Origin: Opitutia bacterium | GTDB taxonomy: Bacteria; Verrucomicrobiota; Verrucomicrobiia; Opitutales; Seribacteraceae | Assembly: GCA_002713685.1 (NCBI GenBank) | Contig: PATX01000005.1 | Span: forward strand, 1 to 44,572 | Direction: 5' to 3' | DNA: 44,572 nt | In this document: in pieces, positions 1 through 8,126 of the stretch | Numbering within the stretch: the first letter of the stretch is position 1 | Layout of the letters: each line of letters starts with the position of its first letter | Position numbers and translations under genes: made by a program | The notes under the pieces: generated by a model | Databases searched by the model: none | What the model saw: only the letters and a program-made list of their open reading frames with translations | What the model was told of the DNA's origin: nothing

Positions 1-2
1 GT

Positions 3-1481
3 TTTACCACTCTTCATTGGGACGGTGTGGATTGGGCAATGAGTCGACTCGGTATCGGTCTCACTGCCAACCAAAATAGTATCCCCCGTGAACTGGTATA
101 CGATGTGGATGCAATGTTGGCTGATAAACTGGACTCAGTCCCATTTCCATTTATTGGGTGTGATGTTCCAGAAGGGCATCAGGGGCAGAGTGTGGAAGGC
201 ATGAGTCATGGCTGTGTCTTGGCAAAATTAAAAAATGGTTTTCATAAGTTAGGCATTCCATGGAGCTTTAATGCAGATCATCAACCAATTGGCGGGAAGT
301 TTGATGAAAGGGAAGATCAATTGGTACAAGGGTGCCTGTTTGCCAGTTATATAACTTTTGATCTGTCTCCCGAGTTGGCCATTACGGAAGTTCCAGATGA
401 TGCACGGGAAAAAGAAGAATTAGTAAAAGGTGAAATTTCTTCCGACATCGTGGAAGCTACTAGAAAAAGGGTGCAAGAGGTGGGTCTGGCCCCCACAGAG
501 GAAGAATTTAACGGATTACTTGCTTATGTTTGGCCAGCCATGGTCAAAATGAAAACTCGTGATGAAAAATACCAAAAAATCCGTAACAAACACTTTACAG
601 GTGAGCAAGGAAGAGAATATCTGAGAGAATTATCTATTGATGAATTGCCAGGGTTAACCACGCCAGAGACTACTGCGGTCATGTTGGCCCTTTCTTTTGA
701 GATGGGTATGCCGATTCATTTTGTGGCACCAGCTTTTGGTTTTCAAAAAAATATTCCATATCCCGATAACGATCAGTTGAGAGCGATGATCACTCCAATT
801 TGGAATATTTGTGAAAAGTTTGGAGCTTCAATTGGTTTTCATTCCGGCTCAGGAAAGTCTGCTGAAAATTATCAGGTTGCTGGAGATGTAACCCGAAGTA
901 ATCTCGAAATTAAAACCAGCGGACGGTATACTTATGAAATGGGTGTAGCCCTTTATAATTCGACTAATTCGTATGACCAGAAACTTTGGCGAGATTGGTA
1001 TGATTTCACTGTAGAACTTGCATCGAATGGCTGTTTCGCTGAGGACCCTACTGAAAGAAAAATGGCCCGTGAGTTTGTCAGTCTAACTGTTGATGCGGAG
1101 TCCGCTCAAAAAGCATTTATAAGTATTGAGGATTGCCGTTCCGAATTACGAAGCCTAGAGCCAAGCCCTGATCACTTTTTTTGGTTCGAATATAATTTTC
1201 TCTATGTGTTAGCAGCAGCTGGGGCTTCGGATAAAAAGGCATTGGGCGATCACTCTGCGGAAGGATATAAACAAAGACAGAGATTTTACTCGATCAGCGA
1301 AGAAGGGCGTTTACTCTATGTGAAGCGTGTGGCCGAATATATTTTATTTTTAGCAACAAACACTTCGTTGGTCGATTCACAGGTTTGTGAAAACGCAAAG
1401 GCAGAACTCGCGTTAATCAATTCCTATTCTAGTTTCATAGATAGCATTTCACAGACCAATGCTCTATCCTCAGAATACTGA
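3..1481 (+). CDS. UxaE-like tagaturonate epimerase family protein (5' partial)
   Basis: The reading frame is open to the left edge of the window, so the true start is outside; the first in-window start codon is a GTG at 27, but the codons before it (reading TLHWDG) look like genuine coding sequence. The protein resembles the tagaturonate/fructuronate epimerase family (UxaE), which interconverts keto-uronates in galacturonate catabolism. Conserved-looking blocks are FNADHQPIGGKFD near residue 82, FHSGSGKSAENYQ near 272 and SGRYTYEMGVALY near 299. The visible 484+ residues fit the size of that family. It converges on the Rdx gene with only 13 bp between the stops. I assigned the family from memory of conserved patterns, so it could be another sugar-acid enzyme with the same fold. 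Confidence 0.55.
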   Translation, partial: FTTLHWDGVDWAMSRLGIGLTANQNSIPRELVYDVDAMLADKLDSVPFPFIGCDVPEGHQGQSVEGMSHGCVLAKLKNGFHKLGIPWSFNADHQPIGGKFDEREDQLVQGCLFASYITFDLSPELAITEVPDDAREKEELVKGEISSDIVEATRKRVQEVGLAPTEEEFNGLLAYVWPAMVKMKTRDEKYQKIRNKHFTGEQGREYLRELSIDELPGLTTPETTAVMLALSFEMGMPIHFVAPAFGFQKNIPYPDNDQLRAMITPIWNICEKFGASIGFHSGSGKSAENYQVAGDVTRSNLEIKTSGRYTYEMGVALYNSTNSYDQKLWRDWYDFTVELASNGCFAEDPTERKMAREFVSLTVDAESAQKAFISIEDCRSELRSLEPSPDHFFWFEYNFLYVLAAAGASDKKALGDHSAEGYKQRQRFYSISEEGRLLYVKRVAEYILFLATNTSLVDSQVCENAKAELALINSYSSFIDSISQTNALSSEY

Positions 1482-1494
1482 GATAATCGAAAAG

Positions 1495-1776
1495 TTACTT
1501 GCGGTCTGAATGACCCAAGTTCTTGCCTGGACTGATGAGGTCTCTGATTCTTTGCTTCAATTCTTTGATTTCAGGAAAACCACTATCGCGTACTCTGCAC
1601 CAAATTAGTTCATCATTGCAGAGAATTTGAAAAGTACCGCTTTTTTCCCTGAATGGTCGAAGGGTGACTTCATCGATTTCATTTTCAAAGGTAGTCAGAA
1701 TCTCTTGAGCCATCCAACTCGATCTTAGTAGCCAACGGCATCCGGGGCAGTAGTTAATGATGATTTTTTGATTCAT
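1495..1776 (-). CDS. SelW-like Rdx family thioredoxin-fold protein
   Basis: Small (93 aa) protein of the SelT/SelW/SelH Rdx family, thioredoxin-like proteins thought to act in thiol redox reactions. The CxxC redox motif is visible right after the first strand (INYCPGCRW), and a second hydrophobic strand follows around the region GTFQILCNDELIW. Both active-site positions are cysteine, so this is the non-selenoprotein form. I chose the ATG at 1776; a TTG five codons upstream would add MLIFH but is less likely. It lies convergent to the UxaE-like gene and 26 bp downstream of the AraC regulator on the same strand, so it may be cotranscribed with the regulator. Confidence 0.75.
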   Translation of the reverse strand: MNQKIIINYCPGCRWLLRSSWMAQEILTTFENEIDEVTLRPFREKSGTFQILCNDELIWCRVRDSGFPEIKELKQRIRDLISPGKNLGHSDRK

Positions 1777-1802
1777 GTGAAAAATGAGCAAATTGTAGTG
1801 AA

Positions 1803-2678
1803 CTAAATAAAATTTTCGGGGGATACCCCATAGACTGATTTGAAGGTTCTAGAAAAATGAAAGGGATTTTCAAAACCTAATTCAAAGGCAATATCTTTCA
1901 CAAGTCTCCTTGATGAAAGAAGAAGTGATGCGGCATGTCCCATTTTTAAACGAATCAGGAATCTATAGGGGGTTTCGTTGTGAAAACGGCGAAAAACCCT
2001 GGATAAATAGGCCGGGTCTACATTTACTTCAGATGCTAATTCTTCGATTGTTTTAATTCGAAAATAGTTTTTCCGCAGATATAAAAGGATCCGGTTGTAA
2101 GTATCCCAGGATCGGGCCTGTTTTTCATCCGAGGAGTGAGTCAATTCACTGATTTTTAGAACAAGTGAATGAGCCAGGAGATTACAAATTAATATTCCGT
2201 TCGTTGTTCCTGAATTCGCATTGCCCAAAATGAGTTCAAAAAGTTCTATGATTTCAACATGGTGAGAAATCCGGTGAAAATTAGTTTTATTTTCGGTAAG
2301 GGAGTTAATTTTAAAAGTTTGGGAGTGGGCAAGGACTATGAAATATTTTACCATGGGGTCATCGCTTGAACTTGTAATCCTATGGTAAGTCCCAATTTTA
2401 TAAGAAAAGAAACTCCCTGCTGATAATTGAAAACTGGAATCGCTAAATTTAAGTTCTCCATTACCAGTAGTGATGAATTCAATCGTGGTGAATTGATTGT
2501 TGGGGTTACTTTTACCGATTTGTGGATAAGATTCACGCTCGATTTTGAAATCGGGCAGGCATTTCTCAAAACCCACGCTGACTACGGAAGGTTGGCTTAA
2601 TTTTTCGCTGGGAAACCCCATAAATACCTGGCGGGCATCTTTTACCTGATTGGAAAAATGTTCGTTTTCTGTTTCCAT
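1803..2678 (-). CDS. AraC family transcriptional regulator
   Basis: A 291-aa transcription factor of the AraC/XylS type. The N-terminal half (about residues 40-150) is a cupin-like effector-binding region, with a strand-rich stretch including FITTGNGELKFSDSSFQL. The C-terminal 100 residues carry the double helix-turn-helix: TIEELASEVNVDPAYLSRVF as the first HTH and KDIAFELGFENPFHFSRTF as the second, ending in the typical YGVSPENF. It is divergent from the PSD1 gene and shares a 243-bp intergenic region with inverted repeats. The nearby sugar genes (UxaE-like and xylulokinase) make a carbohydrate effector plausible, but the sequence does not identify it. Confidence 0.9.
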   Translation of the reverse strand: METENEHFSNQVKDARQVFMGFPSEKLSQPSVVSVGFEKCLPDFKIERESYPQIGKSNPNNQFTTIEFITTGNGELKFSDSSFQLSAGSFFSYKIGTYHRITSSSDDPMVKYFIVLAHSQTFKINSLTENKTNFHRISHHVEIIELFELILGNANSGTTNGILICNLLAHSLVLKISELTHSSDEKQARSWDTYNRILLYLRKNYFRIKTIEELASEVNVDPAYLSRVFRRFHNETPYRFLIRLKMGHAASLLLSSRRLVKDIAFELGFENPFHFSRTFKSVYGVSPENFI

Positions 2679-2735
2679 TCCCGACTAAGGTCAATAAAAG
2701 ATATGCCTAAGTCAAGGATATGTATTCATAAAAAG

Positions 2736-2748
2736 AGGCTGTTAGCCT
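2736..2748. promoter_or_regulatory. Small perfect inverted repeat next to a TATAAT box
   Basis: AGGCT-GTT-AGCCT, a perfect 5-bp inverted repeat, ends 4 bp before a TATAAT hexamer at 2753-2758, in the region between the divergent AraC regulator and the PSD1 gene. No good -35 hexamer sits at the usual distance, which would fit an activator-dependent promoter. Functional assignment is inference. Confidence 0.3.
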
Positions 2749-2877
2749 ATTATATAATCAACTAGATTTGTAATTGAAGTATTTTTTAAATAGAAATTAA
2801 TGTCACTCACATGCTACAACAAAATCATTTTTAGTCATGCCTCATAAAATATTTATCTCTATTTTTTCATCCGTTTA

Positions 2878-2906
2878 TTGACACAACTTTCTTTTTAGAA
2901 AGTAAT
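2878..2906 (+). promoter_or_regulatory. Candidate sigma-70 promoter with overlapping operator for the PSD1 gene
   Basis: A perfect -35 hexamer TTGACA (2878-2883) is followed 17 bp later by AGTAAT (2901-2906), a 4/6 match to the -10 consensus. An 18-bp perfect inverted repeat, ACTTTC-N6-GAAAGT (2886-2903), fills the spacer and enters the -10 box, the position expected of a repressor operator. The PSD1 start codon follows at 2922 or 2931, so the 5' leader would be very short. The AraC protein next door is one candidate ligand. Confidence 0.4.
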
Positions 2907-2921
2907 TGTTTTTTAATTCAA

Positions 2922-5900
2922 ATGCCCTCAATGAAACCGCAATTCATATTCCTTTTTGCTCTTCCCTTGCTTGGGTTCGCAGTTGAAGAAAAATTGGAAT
3001 ACTTTGAATCGAAAATCAGACCGGTTCTAGCTGAGAAATGCTATGAATGTCACAGTGCGCAAAGCGGAAAAACGAAAGGAGGGCTAAGATTAGATCATAT
3101 TGAAGTGATCTTAAAAGGAGGTGACTCTGGGCGTGCTTTAACTGTGGGAGATTCAACCAACTCCTTGCTGGTTGAGGCAATTCATTACCAAGATCCTGAT
3201 TTTCATATGCCTCCGAAAGGAAAACTTCCTCAGGATGTAATTTCTGATCTTGAAAAATGGATTAATGAAGGAGCGGTCTGGCCTGATGAGCCCGTCCCCA
3301 GTTTTTCTTCCAAAGCAGAAAGATCATCGTTTAATTTGGCTAAGAGGAAAAAAGAACATTGGTCTTGGCAACCAATCACCTCCCCAACCATTCCAGTTTC
3401 AGCATCCACTCAAAATCTACATCCGATTGACCAGTTGATTCGTGAAAAACTTGATCATGCAGGTCTGTTACCCTCGAAGTCTGCGGATAAAAGAACCTGG
3501 CTAAGACGAGTGACCTTTGATCTGACAGGGCTTCCACCGACTTTACCCGAAATCGAAAATTTCCTTTTGGATAACTCAGAGGATTCTTATCAAACCGTGG
3601 TGGCTCGTTTACTTGAATCGCCTCACTATGGAGAAAAATGGGCCAGGCATTGGATGGACCTAGTCAGGTATGCGGAAACTTGCGGACATGAATTCGATTA
3701 TCCTTTGGAGCATCCCCATGAATACCGCGATTATCTAATCCGGGCCTTTAATCAGGATCTTCCGTACGATCAATTTCTTGTAGAGCATGTTGCTGGCGAT
3801 TTAATGTCCTCTCCGAGACTAAATGATGAGGAGAAATTTAATGAATCAATCATCGGGACAGGTTTTTGGTATTTTCATGAGGCAGTCCATGCTCCGACCG
3901 ACCCAAAAGTGGACAATGCGGACCGCATGGAAAATCAACTGGATGTTTTTGGAAAAACCTTTCTCGGACTTACCATTGGTTGTGCTCGGTGTCATGATCA
4001 CAAATTTGATGCGATTTCTGAAAAAGATTATTATTCCTTAGCTTCTTACATGCAGGGAAGTACCAGACAGGAGTATCCTTTGGATGCTGGAGGTAAGAAA
4101 AAAGAGATTGCTGAAGAAATAGAAGTTTTGTGCCGATCAGCTTTTTCCTCGCTTTCCACTAGTAACGAGAGTGCCTATTCATCCATTCCTCTCAGCAAAT
4201 ACTGGAAAGCTGCGTCGCATCTAACCAAATCCGTTTATACCGACACCCGTGAAGACTCTAATCAAACTGGAGATACCTTAATAGATTTTGAAAACGGGTT
4301 TGGTGAGTGGAAAATCAATGGAAAGGCATTCGCAAATACTAATTTAAAGAGTTCAAAAGATTTTCAATCAGTGACGGGGAATTTGGGATCGGGTTGGGCA
4401 TCTTCTTACAGTAAAGACCCTAAGAAATCTAATGGGTCTCTAATATCCCCATCCATTAAGATAAAGCACCGTTTCCTCAATTTTCTAGTCGGTGGAGGCC
4501 AGTTTGTTGAAGTTGGTGTTGAGCTTTGGGCTGAAGGAGAAAGAGTGCTCGTGTCCCGTGGGGAAAATAGTGACAGACTTGTCCAAAAAAGCTGGGACTT
4601 AGAAGACTACTATGAAAAAGAGGTTGAGATTCGAATAGTTGATAATGCTACTGGTAAGTGGGCACATGTGCATGCAGATCAATTTGAATTTTCCGAACTG
4701 CCTTTCAACGATAAGCCAGAGAAGCCTGTTCCTCCATTCTCAGTAATTCAAAGCTATGCTCAAACTAATAATTTCAATGCTCAAACCCTACGATCCTGGT
4801 GCATGCACTTCAATAAAATCGATAACCTTCGAGCATTGTCACAAAAATTTAAAAGTGCGAAAAGTTCGCACATTGGACTCGTCAAAGCGGAAGAGCATTT
4901 TATCAAAAATAGTCACTCTTTCGCAAATTTCTCTTCATCGCAAATACCTACCGGTTGGAAAATAACAGGTGAAGCCTTTAAGCCAAGAGGTCATCAGTTG
5001 CTTTCATTAAATAGTCCATCATTTCTCCCTGATCTGAATGTGCTTTCCTCTAATGTTTTAGGAAACAGGAGGGTGGGAAATTTACGATCCCCCCATTTCA
5101 AAATTGATCATGACCATGTGTTGATCAAGGCAAAGTCAAACAAGACATTTATTCGTTTAGTTATCGATAATTACCACATGGTGAAATATTCCGGTTTACT
5201 TTTTGGAGGAACCTCCATTAAGGAGGCGAACTCTGGAGATGATTTCAAATGGTTTACTTTATCACCCCGGAAGTATAAAGGCCATTGGGCCTACCTTGAA
5301 TTTGTCGATCGAGGTACAGATTCTTTCATCGAAATAGACCAGGTAAGGTTTGCCGATTCCGGGATTGGACAAACGCCTGATACAAAGTTCGCTCTCATTC
5401 TCAATGATGACGAGGTCAATGAAAGTAATCTTCCGCAATATTTGGATGCCTTTCTGGAAAACTCATTTAACAGAATTGAGGCTGGTGAATATTCAACGGA
5501 TGAGTACTCGTTTTTCAATTACCTCCACAGTGAGGGTCTTATACCCCTCAAGAATCAGTCGGGACTTGATGAACTAGCGCGTAAGGCCCAAGCTGCTGAT
5601 TCCAAAACTCCCCGTGAGCGTTATGTTTTAGCAATGGGAGAGGGGAGCAGGTTTTCTGGCAATGTTTATGTTCGAGGTAGCCCCCATAACCTAGGGGCTC
5701 CCGTGAAAGGTCGGAACCTGACCGCGCTTGGCGGACAGTCAGGCTCGCGGTTGGATTTGGCCAAGCAATTAATCTCTGCGGATAATCCTCTTGTCTCTCG
5801 GGTCATGGCAAATAGGATATGGTTGCAGTTTTTTGGACGAGGAATTGTACCCACCCCTGATGATTTTGGTCCGATGGGACAGGAACCAAGTCATCCAAAA

Positions 5901-6617
5901 CTCCTCGATTGGTTGGCTAGAGATTTCCGTGAAAATAATTGGTCGATTAAGGGTTTGATTCGTAAAATTGTCCTTTCTCAAACTTATCGGCAATCCAGTA
6001 CACTCAATCCTGCAAACGAACAACAAAAGGTTACCCTTGCGGACCCTCAAAATATTTTACTTCATAAAATGCCTATTCGTCGTTTGCAGGCAGAAGCGAT
6101 TCGAGATTCAATTTTGTCATTCTCCGGCCGCATTGATAAGAAACTTTTTGGTCCTTCGGTTCCCATCTATAAAACTGCGTTCATGACTGGTAGGGGTGGA
6201 AAGAAAAACGGACCGCTTGATGGTGCTGGCCGTCGAAGCATTTATGGTTCGGTTTATCGAAACTTTTTGTCCCCCTTTATGCTCGCGTTTGATCAACCTG
6301 CTCCCTTTGGCACCAAGGGTAGAAGATCAGTCTCCAATGTCCCGGCACAATCACTGGCTCTCTTGAATGATCCATTCATCAATGGTCAATGTAAGCTGAT
6401 GGGGAGGAATACATTAAACGCTCAAAAAACTCAAACTGAAGCCTTGAATACTCTTTATGAAACCATAACAGGGAAGTTACCTGGCATGGATGTGCAGCAA
6501 AAGCTTCTCTCTTATCTAAGTACTCAGTCAAAAGCTCATGGGGGTATGAGTGAGCAAGTATGGTCGGATTTGGCCCATGTATTGGTAAATTCCAAAAGCT
6601 TTCTTTTCCTGAACTAA
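2922..6617 (+). CDS. PSD1-type secreted cytochrome c protein (DUF1549/DUF1553) with inserted beta-sandwich modules
   Basis: Large (1231 aa) exported protein of the Planctomycete/Verrucomicrobia PSD1 family. A Sec signal peptide occupies residues 4-21; ATG codons at 2922 and 2931 are both possible starts. A PSCyt1 cytochrome domain follows, with heme motif CYECH (40-44) and a possible distal Met at 96. DUF1549 spans about 163-375 and holds a second CxxCH (CARCH, 354-358). DUF1553 covers about 900-1160. Between them, residues 455-590 and 675-812 form two beta-rich segments. The first (DFENGFGEWKINGKAF, FLVGGG, WDLEDYYEKE, IVDNATGKWAHVHAD) resembles a sandwich module known from GH32 levanases. 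The family is abundant with DUF1501 partners; its biochemistry is not established. The next gene starts 8 bp downstream and is probably cotranscribed. Confidence 0.9.
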   Translation: MPSMKPQFIFLFALPLLGFAVEEKLEYFESKIRPVLAEKCYECHSAQSGKTKGGLRLDHIEVILKGGDSGRALTVGDSTNSLLVEAIHYQDPDFHMPPKGKLPQDVISDLEKWINEGAVWPDEPVPSFSSKAERSSFNLAKRKKEHWSWQPITSPTIPVSASTQNLHPIDQLIREKLDHAGLLPSKSADKRTWLRRVTFDLTGLPPTLPEIENFLLDNSEDSYQTVVARLLESPHYGEKWARHWMDLVRYAETCGHEFDYPLEHPHEYRDYLIRAFNQDLPYDQFLVEHVAGDLMSSPRLNDEEKFNESIIGTGFWYFHEAVHAPTDPKVDNADRMENQLDVFGKTFLGLTIGCARCHDHKFDAISEKDYYSLASYMQGSTRQEYPLDAGGKKKEIAEEIEVLCRSAFSSLSTSNESAYSSIPLSKYWKAASHLTKSVYTDTREDSNQTGDTLIDFENGFGEWKINGKAFANTNLKSSKDFQSVTGNLGSGWASSYSKDPKKSNGSLISPSIKIKHRFLNFLVGGGQFVEVGVELWAEGERVLVSRGENSDRLVQKSWDLEDYYEKEVEIRIVDNATGKWAHVHADQFEFSELPFNDKPEKPVPPFSVIQSYAQTNNFNAQTLRSWCMHFNKIDNLRALSQKFKSAKSSHIGLVKAEEHFIKNSHSFANFSSSQIPTGWKITGEAFKPRGHQLLSLNSPSFLPDLNVLSSNVLGNRRVGNLRSPHFKIDHDHVLIKAKSNKTFIRLVIDNYHMVKYSGLLFGGTSIKEANSGDDFKWFTLSPRKYKGHWAYLEFVDRGTDSFIEIDQVRFADSGIGQTPDTKFALILNDDEVNESNLPQYLDAFLENSFNRIEAGEYSTDEYSFFNYLHSEGLIPLKNQSGLDELARKAQAADSKTPRERYVLAMGEGSRFSGNVYVRGSPHNLGAPVKGRNLTALGGQSGSRLDLAKQLISADNPLVSRVMANRIWLQFFGRGIVPTPDDFGPMGQEPSHPKLLDWLARDFRENNWSIKGLIRKIVLSQTYRQSSTLNPANEQQKVTLADPQNILLHKMPIRRLQAEAIRDSILSFSGRIDKKLFGPSVPIYKTAFMTGRGGKKNGPLDGAGRRSIYGSVYRNFLSPFMLAFDQPAPFGTKGRRSVSNVPAQSLALLNDPFINGQCKLMGRNTLNAQKTQTEALNTLYETITGKLPGMDVQQKLLSYLSTQSKAHGGMSEQVWSDLAHVLVNSKSFLFLN

Positions 6618-6625
6618 ATACTGTC

Positions 6626-8044
6626 ATGCATTGTAATAATTTCTCCACTCCACTCTCTCGTCGGTCGATGCTGCAATCCTGTGCTATGGGATTTGGCGGA
6701 CTTGCTTTTTCGGCATTGTCAAAAGAGGCTCAAGCATCCCCACTTGCAGCCAAGCAACCTCACTTCACCCCCCGTGCTAAAAATGTGATATTTTTATACA
6801 TGGATGGAGGCCCTTCTCATGTGGACATTTTTGATTACAAACCTTCACTTGAAAAATATAATGGGAAAGACCCTCGCGAGGTAATTGGTAAACTTGCACC
6901 AACTCAGTTTGATAACATAGGTAAAATCTTAAAAAGCCCCTGGGAGTTCAAGCAGAGAGGGGAAAGCGGTCAGTGGGTTTCTGATCTTTTTCCTCACATC
7001 GCTCAGGATGATGTGATTGATGAAATTTCGATGGTAAAATCAATGACATCCAATTTCTCTGAGCATACATCTGCTAATTATTTTCTTCATACAGGTAGCG
7101 GTTTTCAGGGTCGACCAAGTATGGGTGCATGGTTTGGTTATGGCCTTGGAACTGAGAATCAGAATTTGCCTGGCTTTGTCGTGTTGAATGGTGGATTAAT
7201 ACCTCCAGGAGGTCTTGATTGCTTTGGTTCCGGTTTTCTTCCTGCAAGTTACCAGGGATCTGTTTTTCTCCCGCAAAACGAACCGGTTGCTAATATTAAG
7301 CCGAAGGAGAAATCACCAGATTTACAAAAGAACAAACTCTCTCTTCTGTCAGAACTGGATCATTCCTCATTGGTGGAAATGGAAAACGACCCACAAGTTG
7401 AAGCCGCGATTCAAAATTATGAGACTGCTTACCAGATGCAAACCTCGGTTCCTGAACTAATGGATTTATCGGGAGAATCAGAAGTCGTAAAAAAATCCTA
7501 CGGTATGGATTCTGATTTTAAAAATACCCGAACTTTTGGTATGCAATGTTTATTGGCCCGCAGACTTGTTGAGCGTGGTGTCCGGTTTATTGAACTGACC
7601 TGTCCCGGAGGAAACGGTGATCGGTGGGATCAGCACGGCGGCTTAGTGGATGGTCACGGCAAAAACTGTAAGTCGGTTGATCAACCAATTGCAGCACTGA
7701 TACGTGATTTAAGGAAGTTGGGTATGTTGGACGAAACTTTGGTTGTCTGGACTGGAGAATTTGGACGAACCCCTTTTGCTCAAGGTTCCAATGGCCGGGA
7801 CCACAACCCATTTGGATTTACCACCTGGTTTGCCGGAGGAGGGATCAAACCAGGAGTTACTGTGGGTGCCACAGATGAGTTTGGCTACAAGGCGGTGGAG
7901 AATCGTTATGAGATCCATGATTTACATGCAACCATGTTGCATCTTTTAGGAATCGAACATACTGAAAGCACATTTCGTTTTGGTGGTCGAGACATGAGGC
8001 TAACAGAAGTTTACGGACACTTAATTAAAGAGATTTTAACCTAA
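6626..8044 (+). CDS. DUF1501 family Tat-exported protein
   Basis: A 473-aa protein of the DUF1501 family, which has an alkaline-phosphatase/sulfatase-like fold. The ATG at 6626 gives a clear twin-arginine signal (SRRSMLQSC at residues 11-19 followed by a hydrophobic stretch and cleavage near AQA); an upstream in-frame ATG at 6560 overlaps the PSD1 gene and would bury that signal. Family motifs include IFLYMDGGPSHVDIFD near residue 55, WDQHGG near 334 and WTGEFGRTPFAQG near 377. It follows the PSD1 gene by 8 bp. PSD1-DUF1501 pairs recur in Planctomycetota and Verrucomicrobiota and are usually read as an exported complex. No enzymatic activity can be assigned from sequence alone. Confidence 0.9.
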   Translation: MHCNNFSTPLSRRSMLQSCAMGFGGLAFSALSKEAQASPLAAKQPHFTPRAKNVIFLYMDGGPSHVDIFDYKPSLEKYNGKDPREVIGKLAPTQFDNIGKILKSPWEFKQRGESGQWVSDLFPHIAQDDVIDEISMVKSMTSNFSEHTSANYFLHTGSGFQGRPSMGAWFGYGLGTENQNLPGFVVLNGGLIPPGGLDCFGSGFLPASYQGSVFLPQNEPVANIKPKEKSPDLQKNKLSLLSELDHSSLVEMENDPQVEAAIQNYETAYQMQTSVPELMDLSGESEVVKKSYGMDSDFKNTRTFGMQCLLARRLVERGVRFIELTCPGGNGDRWDQHGGLVDGHGKNCKSVDQPIAALIRDLRKLGMLDETLVVWTGEFGRTPFAQGSNGRDHNPFGFTTWFAGGGIKPGVTVGATDEFGYKAVENRYEIHDLHATMLHLLGIEHTESTFRFGGRDMRLTEVYGHLIKEILT

Positions 8045-8070
8045 TGGTATAGACCAAGTTCATTATAAGT

Positions 8071-8090
8071 CTACAGCCTGTAGTTTTTTT
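8071..8090 (+). terminator. Weak rho-independent terminator after DUF1501
   Basis: CTACA-GCC-TGTAG forms a 5-bp hairpin (8071-8083) followed directly by seven T residues (8084-8090), 26 bp after the DUF1501 stop. It would separate the PSD1-DUF1501 pair from the VWA gene that starts at 8127. The short stem makes it a weak call. Confidence 0.45.
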
Positions 8091-8126
8091 ACTCGAAAAA
8101 ATTACAAATGTGTTTGAGGTTGAATT

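Noticed and set aside
1495..1776. Possible selenoprotein in the SelW-like family
   Set aside because: The CxxC is encoded by two cysteine codons and there is no in-frame TGA in the motif.
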